NCBI RefSeq assembly: GCF_015352445.1
Contig: NZ_JADKPO010000009.1
Coordinates: forward strand, 93,325 to 157,324
Direction: 5' to 3'
DNA: 64,000 nt
Source: Nocardioides agariphilus
GTDB taxonomy: Bacteria > Actinomycetota > Actinomycetes > Propionibacteriales > Nocardioidaceae
Under the pieces are notes generated by a model. The model searched no databases and was not told the DNA's origin. It saw nothing but the letters and a program-made list of their open reading frames with translations. Shown one piece after another: positions 26,124 through 35,233 of the stretch. A program made the position numbers and the translations under genes. The stretch's first letter is position 1, and each line of letters starts with the position of its first letter.

Positions 26124-26641
26124 GCCGGAGAACAAGCGAGGAGCGCGGCGCTGCCGCGCTCCTCGCCCTGGTCATGACGGGCGTCTTGATGCTGGTGACC
26201 GGTGCCCTCGCGGTGATGGCAGGCATGTTCGTGGCCCACCGGCAGGCCCAGGCGGCGGCCGACCTCGCGGCTCTCGCCGGAGCCGCCGCCAGCGAGCGGG
26301 GCGAGGACGCCTGCCACCGGGCCGGGGCGGTGGCCGCGGCCAACGGCGCCACGCTGGACGAGTGCGCCGTCGAGGAGGCCACGGTGACGGTCACCGCCTC
26401 GGTCGAGGGGCCGTCGTGGCTAGGTCAGCGCGGCCGTCTCGTCGGCACTGCCCGTGCGGGTCCGGTCAGATCCGGTCGTCGTCGACCTCGCGCCGCTTGT
26501 CCTCGTCGACCTTGTCGAGCTTCTCCGAGAGCTCCTGCAGCTGCTTGCTCTCGCGACGGTGCTGGATCCCGCGCCGCACCCCGAACTTGGCGATGGAGTA
26601 GCCCCAGAGGATCGCCACGCCGCTGGCCAGGCCGACGATGA
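26120..26641 (+). CDS. TadE/F-like (Rv3654c family) protein with C-terminal read-through extension
   Basis: 173 aa in the open frame. Residues 1-112 look normal for the Rv3654c family: SEERGAAALLALVMTGVLML is a pseudopilin-like helix, followed by AHRQAQAAADLAALAGAAAS and a short domain ending GTARAGPV. Relatives usually stop near that point. Here the frame continues for about 60 Arg/Pro/Ser-rich residues that overlap the convergent membrane-protein gene on the other strand. The tail looks like translated antisense and probably arose through stop loss. The core assignment is good, but whether the tail is made is unknown. Confidence 0.75.
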   Translation: MSRRTSEERGAAALLALVMTGVLMLVTGALAVMAGMFVAHRQAQAAADLAALAGAAASERGEDACHRAGAVAAANGATLDECAVEEATVTVTASVEGPSWLGQRGRLVGTARAGPVRSGRRRPRAACPRRPCRASPRAPAAACSRDGAGSRAAPRTWRWSSPRGSPRRWPGRR

Positions 26642-26759
26642 AGATCCAGAAGGCACTGAGGTCCATGCCGAGGAGCTCCGCGCTCCCGTCGCTGCCGAAG
26701 AGCGCGCCCAAGATGCCGAGAGCGCCCAAGAGAACCAGGAGGAGACCGGCGACGAACAT
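26466..26759 (-). CDS. Small two-helix membrane protein (LapA-like) with coiled-coil tail
   Basis: 97 aa. Two hydrophobic segments (LLLVLLGALGILGALFG and FWIFIVGLASGVAILWGY) are followed by a charged, helical cytosolic tail (SKQLQELSEKLDKVDEDK). The layout resembles LapA-domain proteins, but the match is loose and no function is known. The ATG at 26759 lies directly after the helicase stop (26761), so the two genes are probably co-transcribed. The 3' half overlaps the tail of the TadF-like gene on the opposite strand. Confidence 0.65.
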   Translation of the reverse strand: MFVAGLLLVLLGALGILGALFGSDGSAELLGMDLSAFWIFIVGLASGVAILWGYSIAKFGVRRGIQHRRESKQLQELSEKLDKVDEDKRREVDDDRI

Positions 26760-26760
26760 G

Positions 26761-29106
26761 TCAGGACAGTACTGCGGATGGGCCAGGTTGCTGTAGCAGC
26801 GCGTCGAGCAGGGCGACCGCGCCGACCTTGTCGAGGGGGTGGTTCTGGTTGCCGCACTTGGGCGACTGGATGCACGAGGGGCAGCCTTGCTCGCACGAGC
26901 AGGACGCGATGCTGTCGCGAGTGGCGGTGAGCCACTCGCGGGCGGCGTGGTAGCCGCGCTCGGCGAACCCTGCACCGCCCGGATGACCGTCGTAGACGAA
27001 GACGGTCAGGCGGCCGGTGTCGGCGTGCATCACGGTCGAGACGCCGCCGATGTCCCATCGGTCGCAGGTCGCGAAGAGGGGGAGCAGCCCGATCGAGCAG
27101 TGCTCGGCCGCGTGGGCAGCACCAGCCAGGTCGGTGCCAGCGAGCCCTGCTTCGAGCAGCACGTGGTCGGGCACCGACCACCACACCGCGGTGGTGCGCA
27201 ACGTGCGGACGGGAAGGTCGAGGGGCTCCTCGCCGATGACCTCTCCTCCGGGCTGGCGCCGCTTGAGGAAGGCGACCACCTGGCGGGAGACCTCGACGGT
27301 GCCGAGGCTGAGCCGGCACCCGCCCCAGTCATGTCCCTCGCGCTCGCCGACCAGTCGGATGTCGGTGAGCTCGCGAGCGGTCGTGGACCACTCGGGTGCG
27401 GGACGGCTGATGACGGCGACGTGGTCGTCGAGGTCGAGCGACTCGACCAGCCAGGTATCACCGCGGTGCATGTAGACAGCACCCGGATGTGCCGATGCGT
27501 GGGCGCTCGACCGGTCGACGTGGCCGATCACACGTCCGGTCTCGGCCTCCACCAGGGCCACGGCCTGGCCGCCCGAGGACCGGATGTCGGTGAGGTCGGC
27601 TGCTCGGTGGCGGTCGGTCCAGAACCACCCGAGCGGGCGGCGTCGGAGTCTGCCCTCCGTCACGAGCCTGCCGAGGAGATCGTGGGCGGTTGGTCCGAAC
27701 AGCTCGAGGTCAGCCTCGGTCAGCGGGATCTCCTGGGCAGCGGCGCACAGGTGCGGAGCCAGCACGTGCTCGTTGGCCGGGTCGATCACGGTGGCCTCGA
27801 CCGGCTTGCCGAACAGCGATTCCGGGTGCGTGACCAGGTAGGTGTCGAGGGGGTCGTCGCGCGCGACCAAGAGACCGAGCGCATCGCCGTGGCCGCGCCC
27901 GGCCCGGCCGATCTGCTGCCACATCGCCGCCCTCGTGCCGGGGAAGCCGGCCATCACCACGGCGTCGAGACCGCTGATGTCGATGCCGAGCTCGAGGGCG
28001 TTGGTCGCGGCGAGGCCGGTGAGCCGACCGGACCTGAGCGCTCGCTCGATGGCGCGCCGCTCCTCGGGGAGGTACCCGCCGCGGTAGGCCGCCACCTGCT
28101 CGGCGAGCAGCGGATCGACCTCGGCGAGCAGCTCGGCGGCGGTGATGGCGACCTGCTCGGCGCCACGGCGCGATCTGACGAAGGCGAGGGTGCGGACCCC
28201 CTCGGCGACGAGGTCGGCCAGCAGGTCGGCCGCCTCCGATGAGGCGGCGCGGCGCACGGGGGCGCCGTTCTCGCCGGACGCCGAGGTGAAGGGAGGCTCC
28301 CAGAGCGCGACGGCCACCTGGCCACGAGGGGACGCGTCATCGACGACCGACTCCACCTCGAGACCGGTCAGACGGTGGGCGTGGACCTCCGGCTCGGCAA
28401 CGGTCGCGGAGGCGAGCACGAACGTCGGGTGCGCTCCGTAGGCCGCGCACACCCGTCGCAGCCGTCGCAGCACGTGGGCCACATGGGCGCCGAAGACCCC
28501 GCGGTAGTGGTGGCACTCGTCGACCACGACGTAGCTCAGCGACCCGAGGTACCTCGCCCAACGATGGTGGGCAGGCAGCAGGGAGCGGTGCAGCATGTCG
28601 GGGTTGGTCAGCACGTATTCGGCGTGCTCGCGGGTCCACTCGCGCTGGTCGCGGGGGCTGTCGCCGTCGTGGGTCGAGAAGCGTATGTCGAGCCCCAGCG
28701 ACTCCAGTCCGGCGAGCTGGTCTTGGGCCAGCGCCTTGGTGGGACTGAGGTAGAGCGTCGTGGCTCCGCGTTGCTGGCGGGGGCCGCGGGTGGTCCGGAT
28801 CGCGGAGAGGGTGGGGAGCTGGTAGCCGAGCGACTTGCCGGACGCGGTGCCGGTGGCCATCACCACATGCCGCCCTGAGTGAGCCGCCTCGGCGGCCTCG
28901 ACCTGGTGCCGCCACGGGACCAGCAGCCCGCGGGCGACGAAGGCCTCGCGGACGTCGTCGGGCACCCAGATCGGCCACTGTGCGGTGACGGCCTCGCGAG
29001 CGGGCAGCACCTCGAGGTGGGTCAGCCGCTCCTCGCGTCCGGGTGCGGCGGCGAGTCGCTCGAGAACCTCGCGCATGGAGGCGGCGGAGAGGGTCTCGGT
29101 GGGCAC
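26761..29106 (-). CDS. DEAD/DEAH-box helicase with DUF1998 (MrfA/YprA-like)
   Basis: 781-aa SF2 helicase. Motif I is MATGTASGKSLGYQLP, Ia is LYLSPTKALAQDQL, motif II is VVVDECHHY, III is LASATV and VI is QQIGRAGRGHGDALG. The C-terminal DUF1998/MZB region carries CSCEQGCPSCIQSPKCGN, the four-Cys cluster of the MrfA family. In Bacillus subtilis MrfA repairs mitomycin C damage, and the mycobacterial homologue is Rv3649. Repair of bulky or cross-linked DNA is inferred. It is divergent from bldG and precedes the small membrane protein. Confidence 0.9.
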   Translation of the reverse strand: MPTETLSAASMREVLERLAAAPGREERLTHLEVLPAREAVTAQWPIWVPDDVREAFVARGLLVPWRHQVEAAEAAHSGRHVVMATGTASGKSLGYQLPTLSAIRTTRGPRQQRGATTLYLSPTKALAQDQLAGLESLGLDIRFSTHDGDSPRDQREWTREHAEYVLTNPDMLHRSLLPAHHRWARYLGSLSYVVVDECHHYRGVFGAHVAHVLRRLRRVCAAYGAHPTFVLASATVAEPEVHAHRLTGLEVESVVDDASPRGQVAVALWEPPFTSASGENGAPVRRAASSEAADLLADLVAEGVRTLAFVRSRRGAEQVAITAAELLAEVDPLLAEQVAAYRGGYLPEERRAIERALRSGRLTGLAATNALELGIDISGLDAVVMAGFPGTRAAMWQQIGRAGRGHGDALGLLVARDDPLDTYLVTHPESLFGKPVEATVIDPANEHVLAPHLCAAAQEIPLTEADLELFGPTAHDLLGRLVTEGRLRRRPLGWFWTDRHRAADLTDIRSSGGQAVALVEAETGRVIGHVDRSSAHASAHPGAVYMHRGDTWLVESLDLDDHVAVISRPAPEWSTTARELTDIRLVGEREGHDWGGCRLSLGTVEVSRQVVAFLKRRQPGGEVIGEEPLDLPVRTLRTTAVWWSVPDHVLLEAGLAGTDLAGAAHAAEHCSIGLLPLFATCDRWDIGGVSTVMHADTGRLTVFVYDGHPGGAGFAERGYHAAREWLTATRDSIASCSCEQGCPSCIQSPKCGNQNHPLDKVGAVALLDALLQQPGPSAVLS

Positions 29107-29280
29107 GGTCCGATTGTCCCAACTGCCACGGACACCGACGAGGGGACGGCTCGCGGCTCCTGCCTACTATTGCCACGAAGAACGCTGTTGCATGGTTTGA
29201 TGGAGACACGGGCGTGCTCAGGCGTGCCTGACCTGCTGGACCTGCAACCGTAGGGCACACACGAGGGCAGTGGAGACGAC

Positions 29281-29619
29281 GTGGACCTGACTCTTTCGAC
29301 CCGCGAGGCCGACGGCACCACCGTCGTCGCCGTCGGCGGTGAGATCGACGTCTACACAGCGCCCCGACTGCGCGACAAGTTCACCGAGCTCGTGGCCGCC
29401 GGCTCCTACGACATCATCGTCGACATGCAGAACGTCGAGTTCCTCGACTCCACCGGCCTCGGCGTCCTGGTCGGGGGGCTGAAGAAGGTTCGCGCCCACG
29501 AGGGCTCCCTCGACCTGGTGTGCAACCAGGACCGCCTGCTCAAGATCTTCCGCATCACCGGCCTGGCCAAGGTCTTCGTGATCCACGAGACCGCCGAGGC
29601 AGCGCTCGCGTCACGTTGA
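29281..29619 (+). CDS. bldG: STAS-domain anti-anti-sigma factor (BldG-like)
   Basis: 112 aa, GTG start behind GGAGACGAC. It is a single STAS domain with the phospho-acceptor serine in [17 protein letters not shown]. It should bind an anti-sigma factor when unphosphorylated and so free a SigF/SigB-type sigma factor. The position between the helicase gene and hppA matches bldG of Streptomyces. The anti-sigma gene that follows bldG there is absent here, so the partner must be encoded elsewhere. Confidence 0.85.
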   Translation: MDLTLSTREADGTTVVAVGGEIDVYTAPRLRDKFTELVAAGSYDIIVDMQNVEFLDSTGLGVLVGGLKKVRAHEGSLDLVCNQDRLLKIFRITGLAKVFVIHETAEAALASR

Positions 29620-29654
29620 GCGCCCCATGAACGCCCGGGTGCCTCCTGAGCGCA

Positions 29655-29681
29655 GTGGCACTCGCCACACCTGAGTGCCAA
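29655..29681 (+). promoter_or_regulatory. CIRCE-like HrcA operator upstream of hppA
   Basis: GTGGCACTC (29655-29663), nine bases, then GAGTGCCAA (29673-29681). The spacing and core equal the CIRCE element TTAGCACTC-N9-GAGTGCTAA, with 15 of 18 arm positions matching, and the GGCACTC/GAGTGCC form is common in actinobacteria. A -10-like TAGACT (29700-29705) places the right arm over the expected -35, as expected for a repressor site. The ATG of hppA is 63 bp further on. Confidence 0.6.
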
Positions 29682-29744
29682 GAAACGGTGCCAGCACCGT
29701 AGACTCCCGCGAGTTCAAGTCTTGAAACTCCCAGGAGGACATAC

Positions 29745-32087
29745 ATGACCGGGATTGCTCCGGCCGTCGTAGAGCTCTCCGGTGGCAATCTCACCCTGGT
29801 CGTCGTCGTCGCCCTGATCGCGCTTGCCGCGCTCGGGATGGCCGTGATGTTCAGGCGTGAGGTGCTGTCCGCCGGCGAGGGCACCGACAACATGAAGAAC
29901 ATCGCCCACGCGATCCAGGAGGGCGCCAACGCCTACCTCCAGCGGCAGTTCCGCACGCTGGCGGTCTTCGCCGCCATCGCCTTCTTCGTCCTGCTGGCGC
30001 TGCCGGCCGACGACTGGGGGGTCCGGATCGGCCGTTCCATCTTCTTCCTGGTGGGTGCCGGCTTCTCGGCCGCCGTCGGGTACTTCGGCATGTCGCTGGC
30101 GGTGAAGGCCAACCTCCGCGTCGCAGCGGCCGCCAACACCGAGGGCCGCGACCCCGCGATGAACGTCGGCTTCCGCACCGGCGCCACCGTCGGCATGCTC
30201 ACCGTCGGCCTCGGCCTCCTGGGGGCCAGCGTCGTGGTGCTGCTGTTCAAGGACCAGGCGCCCCACGTGCTCGAGGGCTTCGGCTTCGGCGCGGCGCTGC
30301 TCGCGATGTTCATGCGAGTCGGCGGCGGCATCTTCACCAAGGCTGCCGACGTCGGCGCCGACCTGGTCGGCAAGGTCGAGCAAGGCATCCCCGAGGACGA
30401 CCCGCGCAACGCCGCCACGATCGCCGACAACGTCGGCGACAACGTGGGCGACTGCGCCGGCATGGCCGCCGACCTCTTCGAGTCCTACGCCGTCACGCTG
30501 GTCGCCGCGCTGATCCTCGGCTCGCAGGCCTTCGGCGACAAGGGCCTGGTCTACCCCCTGCTGATCCCGGCGATCGGTGCGCTGACCGCCGTCGCGGGTG
30601 TCTACCTGATGCGACCGCGCGCCGGCGAGAACGGCCTGACCACGATCAACCGCGCGTTCTACCTCTCCGCGGCCATCGCCGCGGTGGCGAGCACGATCCT
30701 GTCGTTCATCTACCTGCCGTCGAGCTTCGCCGACTTCGTCAACGTCCAGGGCCTCGACATGGGTGGCGCAGATGGCGACCCCCGGGTGATCGCATCCGCT
30801 GCCGTGGTCATCGGCATCGTGATGGCGGCCGGCATCCTGGCGCTCACCGGCTACTACACCGGCACCGAGTTCAAGCCCGTCAAGGACGTCGGCAAGACCT
30901 CGCTGACCGGTCCCGCGACCGTCATCTTGTCCGGTCTCGCCGTCGGCTTCGAGTCGGCCGTCTACACGACTCTGGTCATCGGCGGCGCGGTCTTCATCGC
31001 CTTCCTGCTCGGCGGCGCGACCGTCACCGTGTCGCTGTTCGCGGTGGCGCTGGCCGGCTGTGGCCTGCTGACCACGGTCGGCGTGATCGTGGCCATGGAC
31101 ACCTTCGGCCCGGTCTCCGACAACGCCCAGGGCGTCGCGGAGATGTCCGGAGACGTGAGCCCCGAGGGTGCCCAGATCCTCACCGAGCTCGACGCCGTCG
31201 GCAACACCACCAAGGCCATCACCAAGGGCATCGCCATCGCGACCGCCGTGCTGGCAGCCACCGCGCTGTTCGGCTCCTACTCGACGTCGGTGGCCGAGGC
31301 CCTGGCTGACGCGCGGCCCTCGGACGAGGAGCTGTCCTCGCTCAGCTTCCTGGTGTTCAACCCGGGCGTCCTGGTCGGCATCCTGCTGGGTGCCTCGGTC
31401 GTGTTCCTGTTCTCAGGCCTGGCGATCAACGCAGTCGGCCGCGCGGCCGGAGCGGTGGTCTTCGAGGTGCGCCGCCAGTTCCGCGAGATCCCCGGGATCA
31501 TGGAGGGCACCGGCCGTCCGGAGTACGGCAAGGTCGTCGACATCGTGACCAAGGACTCCCTTCGTGAGCTCGTCACGCCGGGCATCCTCGCGGTGCTCGC
31601 ACCGGTGGCCGTCGGCTTCGGTCTCGGCGTCGCATCGCTGGCCGGCTTCTTGGCCGGTGCCATCGGCGCCGGCACGCTGATGGCGGTCTTCCTGGCCAAC
31701 TCGGGCGGCGCGTGGGACAACGCCAAGAAGCTCGTCGAGGACGGCAACCACGGCGGCAAGGGCTCGCTGGCCCACGAGGCGACCATCATCGGCGACACGG
31801 TGGGCGACCCCTTCAAGGACACCGCCGGCCCGGCCATCAACCCGCTGATCAAGGTGATGAACCTGGTCTCGCTGCTGATCGCCAGCGCCGTGGTCTCCAT
31901 GAGCGTCGGCCAGGACCAGAACGACGCCCTACGGATCGTCATCGCGCTTGCGGCCGTCGCCGTCATCGCGGCAGCGATCTACATCAGCAAGCAGCGCTCC
32001 ACGGTGCTGACCGACGGCGGGAGCACTCCTGCCCCGCCGGCACCGGTGAGCGACCCGACGCCGACCGAGACGTTGCCGACGGCCTGA
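29745..32087 (+). CDS. hppA: K+-insensitive membrane H+-translocating pyrophosphatase
   Basis: 780 aa, about 16 transmembrane helices. It couples hydrolysis of pyrophosphate to proton export. The catalytic loop FTKAADVGADLVGKVE is followed by the acidic motif DNVGDNVGDCAGMAADLFES. VGNTTKAITKG carries Lys where K+-dependent enzymes have Ala, so it belongs to the K+-independent proton-pumping class. AGGAGGA precedes the ATG. It follows bldG as in Streptomyces, but with its own promoter and a CIRCE-like operator. A 13-bp hairpin follows the stop. It recovers energy from biosynthetic PPi and may support the proton gradient under stress. Confidence 0.96.
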   Translation: MTGIAPAVVELSGGNLTLVVVVALIALAALGMAVMFRREVLSAGEGTDNMKNIAHAIQEGANAYLQRQFRTLAVFAAIAFFVLLALPADDWGVRIGRSIFFLVGAGFSAAVGYFGMSLAVKANLRVAAAANTEGRDPAMNVGFRTGATVGMLTVGLGLLGASVVVLLFKDQAPHVLEGFGFGAALLAMFMRVGGGIFTKAADVGADLVGKVEQGIPEDDPRNAATIADNVGDNVGDCAGMAADLFESYAVTLVAALILGSQAFGDKGLVYPLLIPAIGALTAVAGVYLMRPRAGENGLTTINRAFYLSAAIAAVASTILSFIYLPSSFADFVNVQGLDMGGADGDPRVIASAAVVIGIVMAAGILALTGYYTGTEFKPVKDVGKTSLTGPATVILSGLAVGFESAVYTTLVIGGAVFIAFLLGGATVTVSLFAVALAGCGLLTTVGVIVAMDTFGPVSDNAQGVAEMSGDVSPEGAQILTELDAVGNTTKAITKGIAIATAVLAATALFGSYSTSVAEALADARPSDEELSSLSFLVFNPGVLVGILLGASVVFLFSGLAINAVGRAAGAVVFEVRRQFREIPGIMEGTGRPEYGKVVDIVTKDSLRELVTPGILAVLAPVAVGFGLGVASLAGFLAGAIGAGTLMAVFLANSGGAWDNAKKLVEDGNHGGKGSLAHEATIIGDTVGDPFKDTAGPAINPLIKVMNLVSLLIASAVVSMSVGQDQNDALRIVIALAAVAVIAAAIYISKQRSTVLTDGGSTPAPPAPVSDPTPTETLPTA

Positions 32088-32108
32088 TCGGCAACAGATC
32101 CGTGCGAG

Positions 32109-32138
32109 GGGGCAGGTCCGAGATGTCGGACCTGCCCC
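32109..32138 (+). terminator. 13-bp perfect hairpin containing the next start codon
   Basis: GGGGCAGGTCCGA (32109-32121), loop GATG (32122-32125), TCGGACCTGCCCC (32126-32138), then TTCGG. It is a strong terminator-like structure 22 bp after hppA, without a long T-run. The loop bases ATG are the best start codon of the following methyltransferase, and the only ribosome site (GAGGGGG) sits in or beside the left arm. Confidence 0.7.
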
Positions 32139-33574
32139 TTCGGCTTCGCGCGGCCCTGCAGGGGGCGGGCTTCACCCACGACGCCGTCGCCGGCCTCCTG
32201 GGCACCCACGCCCACGAGGCACTCGGCCGCAACGAGACGACGCCGGGCCTGCGCCGGACTCTCGACGGCTCGCCGCTGGCCACGCTGACCCGGCTGTTCC
32301 TCCTCCAGACCGCCGTCCCCGTCGAGCACGCCGACCGGGCGCTGCCCGGGCTCCGGGCCGAGCTGGAGCACGGCCACTTCCTGCGTACGTCGGGGGGCGA
32401 GGTCCGTGCACTGCTCGACGTCCGTCCCTACTCCGCCAGCGACCACCAGGGCGACCAGGACCTCTGGGTGGTCAGCGACCTGACGCCGGGGCTCGACGGG
32501 CCGATGACCCGCGTCGCCGACTACCACGTGCTCGGCATCAGCCCGGCCGCGACGTCGCTGGCGCAGCTGACCATCCGCGATCCGGTGGGCCGCAGCCTCG
32601 ACCTCGGCACCGGGTGCGGGGTCCAGGCGCTGCACCTGGCCCGTCACAGCGACCACGTGGTCGCCACCGACATCAACGAGCGGGCCGTCTGGATGGCCGG
32701 CTTCAACGCCGCTCTCAACGAGCTGAGCACCATCGAGCCGCGCACCGGCTACTTCTTCGCGCCGGTGCGCGAGGAGACCTTCGACCTGATCGCGACGAAT
32801 CCGCCGTTCGTCATCTCGCCCGCGAGCGGCCGGCGCCTGGTCTACCGCGACTCCGGTCTCCCCGGCGATGACGTCGTCTCCCACATCGTGCGCAACGGCC
32901 CGGGCCACCTCACCGACGGCGGCTGGCTGCAGGTACTCGCCAACTGGGCCATCCATCGCGACCTGCCGTGGGACGAGCGGATCGCGGCGTGGGTGCCCGA
33001 TGGCTGCTCGGCGTTCGTCGTCCAGCGCGAGGTCGTCGACCCGGCGGCCTACGTCGAGCTGTGGCTCAAGGACGAAGGGCTGCACGGCGCACCCGACTAC
33101 CTGGAGCGGTACGACGCGTGGCTCGGCTGGTTCGAGGACCAAGGCGTCCAGGGCATCGGCTTCGGCTGGATCAACGTCCACAAGGCCGTCCACGCCAGCG
33201 ACTACCTGGACTGGCCCTACGCCGTCGAGCAACCCGTGGCTCCTGCCGTCCGTGACTGGGCGCATGCTGTCACCCGACTGGTCGGCGAGGGCGATCGCCT
33301 CCGGGTCCGCGTCGACGTGGTCCAGGAGACGACCGGCGAGCCCGGGTCCGAGGACCCCGAGACGATCGTGCTGCGGCAGCAGCGCGGCCTGTGCCGCGCC
33401 CGGCAGGTCGACACCGTCGAGGCGGCGCTGGTCGGTGCCTGCGACGGCGACCTGTCAGTGGGCCAGATCCTCGACGCGGTGGCGACGCTGACCGAGCAGG
33501 ACCCCGGGCAGTTGCGTGCGACGTACCTCCCCGTCGTCGGCGGACTTGTCGTCGAGGGCTTCTTGACCGTCTGA
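32123..33574 (+). CDS. Class I methyltransferase, HemK/RlmG-like N-methylase fold
   Basis: 483 aa. The N-terminal helical region (LRAALQGAGFTHDAVAGLLG) is followed by a Rossmann methylase core, SLDLGTGCGVQALHLARHS and VVATDINERAVWMAGFNA. The catalytic-type motif IATNPPFVISP is typical of enzymes modifying a planar amide or base nitrogen. A long C-terminal extension (from about residue 300) is shared with actinobacterial relatives near hppA/topA. The target is unknown, though rRNA or a protein glutamine is plausible. ATG 32123 lies in a hairpin loop; GTG 32102 in the same frame is an alternative start. Confidence 0.83.
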   Translation: MSDLPLRLRAALQGAGFTHDAVAGLLGTHAHEALGRNETTPGLRRTLDGSPLATLTRLFLLQTAVPVEHADRALPGLRAELEHGHFLRTSGGEVRALLDVRPYSASDHQGDQDLWVVSDLTPGLDGPMTRVADYHVLGISPAATSLAQLTIRDPVGRSLDLGTGCGVQALHLARHSDHVVATDINERAVWMAGFNAALNELSTIEPRTGYFFAPVREETFDLIATNPPFVISPASGRRLVYRDSGLPGDDVVSHIVRNGPGHLTDGGWLQVLANWAIHRDLPWDERIAAWVPDGCSAFVVQREVVDPAAYVELWLKDEGLHGAPDYLERYDAWLGWFEDQGVQGIGFGWINVHKAVHASDYLDWPYAVEQPVAPAVRDWAHAVTRLVGEGDRLRVRVDVVQETTGEPGSEDPETIVLRQQRGLCRARQVDTVEAALVGACDGDLSVGQILDAVATLTEQDPGQLRATYLPVVGGLVVEGFLTV

Positions 33575-33634
33575 GGTGTGGACGCCGGCCCATCCGGGGG
33601 AATGCCCTGGCCACCGGCGCTGCTGGGCTCGGTG

Positions 33635-35104
33635 ATGAGAGCCACGGACCGACGCACCGACTACCGCCTGACCTTCGTGGTCCTGTGCGTGGGTGTCGGC
33701 TCCTTCTCGCTCCTCCAGTCCATGGTCACGCCGGTGCTGGCCACGATCGAGCGCGGGCTCGGCACCGACCAGGCCACGGTGACCTGGGTGCTGACGGCCT
33801 ACCTGCTGTCGGCGTCGGTGTGCACGCCGATCGTGGGCCGGGTCGGCGACAAGATCGGCAAGGAGCGGATGCTGGTCTTCGCCCTCGGCTCGCTGGCGGT
33901 GGGCTCCTTCCTCGCCGCGATCGCCCCGAGCATCGGTGTGCTGATCGTGGCCCGCGCGATCCAGGGGATCGGCGGCGGCGTGCTGCCGCTGACCTTCGGG
34001 ATCATCCGCGACGAGTTCCCGCGCGACAAGGTTCCCGGCGCGTTGGGCACCTCGGCCGCATTGCTGGCCGTGGGTGGCGGGATCGGGCTCGTCGTGGCCG
34101 GTCCGATCGTCGACGCGCTCAGCTACCACTGGCTGTTCTGGCTGCCGATGGTCCTCACGCTGCTGGCCGCGCTGGCCGCCCACTTCTTCGTGCCCGAGTC
34201 GCCCGAGCGCGCGCCGGGCCGCATCAACCTCGGCACCGCACTGCTGATGTCGACGTGGCTGGTCGCGCTGCTGCTCGCGGTCAGCCAGGGACACAGCTGG
34301 GGCTGGGCCTCTCCCGAGGTGGTCGGGCTGTTCGTGCTGGCGGCCGTGGTGCTGCCGGTCTGGGTGTGGGCCGAGGCCCGCAGCGACAGCCCGCTGATCG
34401 ACATGACGATGATGCGAATCCCCACCGTCTGGACGGTGAACCTGGTGTCCCTGCTGTTCGGGATGGGGATGTACTCGATGTTCGCCTTCTTGCCGCAGTT
34501 CCTCCAGACGCCCGCCGACGTCACGGGCTACGGCTTCGGCGCGTCGGTGACCCAGTCCGGGCTGATGCTGCTGCCGCAGACCGTGGCGACCTTCGTGGCC
34601 GGCCTCGCCTCGGGTCGCTTGGCAGTGAGATACGGGTCGAAGGCGATGCTGGTCGCCGGCGCCGCCTTGACCTCCCTGGGGACGGTGGGGATCGTCGTGG
34701 CGCACGACCACGTGTGGCAGCTGCTGGTCGAGTCCACCGTGCTGGGGCTGGCGTTCGGGCTGGCCTTCGCCGCCATGTCCAACCTGATCGTCGATGCCGT
34801 CCCCCAGACCCAGACGGGAGTAGCCAGCGGTATGAACGCCAACATCCGCACGGTCGGTGGTGCGATCGGCGGTGCCGTGCTGGCCACCGTCATCACGGCC
34901 GGTCACCGACCCGACGGCTTCCCCGTGGAGTCGGGCTACACCCACGGCTTCTTCCTCCTGGTCGTGACCTCGGCACTGGCGGCCGTGGTCGCCGTCGCCG
35001 TGCCCGTGATGAGGGCGACCACGCACCTGGTGCCCGGACCGCAGACCGAGGCAGAGCTCGAGGCCCTGAAAGGCGGAACAGCGGCTCACGGCCGGGCCCG
35101 ATAG
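33635..35104 (+). CDS. MFS drug:H+ antiporter, 14-TM DHA2 (EmrB/QacA-like)
   Basis: 489 aa from ATG 33635. Motif A-like GRVGDKIGKERMLVFALGSL and the motif C region LLAVGGGIGLVVAGPIVDAL mark an exporter. The total of about 14 hydrophobic helices and the large second half fit the DHA2 family. The substrate is not predictable, although multidrug or antibiotic export is usual. Alternative in-frame starts at 33578 and 33602 would add 19 or 11 residues. It begins about 60 bp after the methyltransferase stop and may be co-transcribed. Nothing is seen in 35105-35233. Confidence 0.85.
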   Translation: MRATDRRTDYRLTFVVLCVGVGSFSLLQSMVTPVLATIERGLGTDQATVTWVLTAYLLSASVCTPIVGRVGDKIGKERMLVFALGSLAVGSFLAAIAPSIGVLIVARAIQGIGGGVLPLTFGIIRDEFPRDKVPGALGTSAALLAVGGGIGLVVAGPIVDALSYHWLFWLPMVLTLLAALAAHFFVPESPERAPGRINLGTALLMSTWLVALLLAVSQGHSWGWASPEVVGLFVLAAVVLPVWVWAEARSDSPLIDMTMMRIPTVWTVNLVSLLFGMGMYSMFAFLPQFLQTPADVTGYGFGASVTQSGLMLLPQTVATFVAGLASGRLAVRYGSKAMLVAGAALTSLGTVGIVVAHDHVWQLLVESTVLGLAFGLAFAAMSNLIVDAVPQTQTGVASGMNANIRTVGGAIGGAVLATVITAGHRPDGFPVESGYTHGFFLLVVTSALAAVVAVAVPVMRATTHLVPGPQTEAELEALKGGTAAHGRAR

Positions 35105-35233
35105 CCCGACAGCAGCTCGGCGACGCGCTCCTCGTCACGGTCGGCCACCGGGAGCAGAACTCGGCGACGACGTCGGTCGGCTCACTCGACGTGACGAAAG
35201 AATGGAGATCGGCGTCGAATCTGCGGACTTCGG

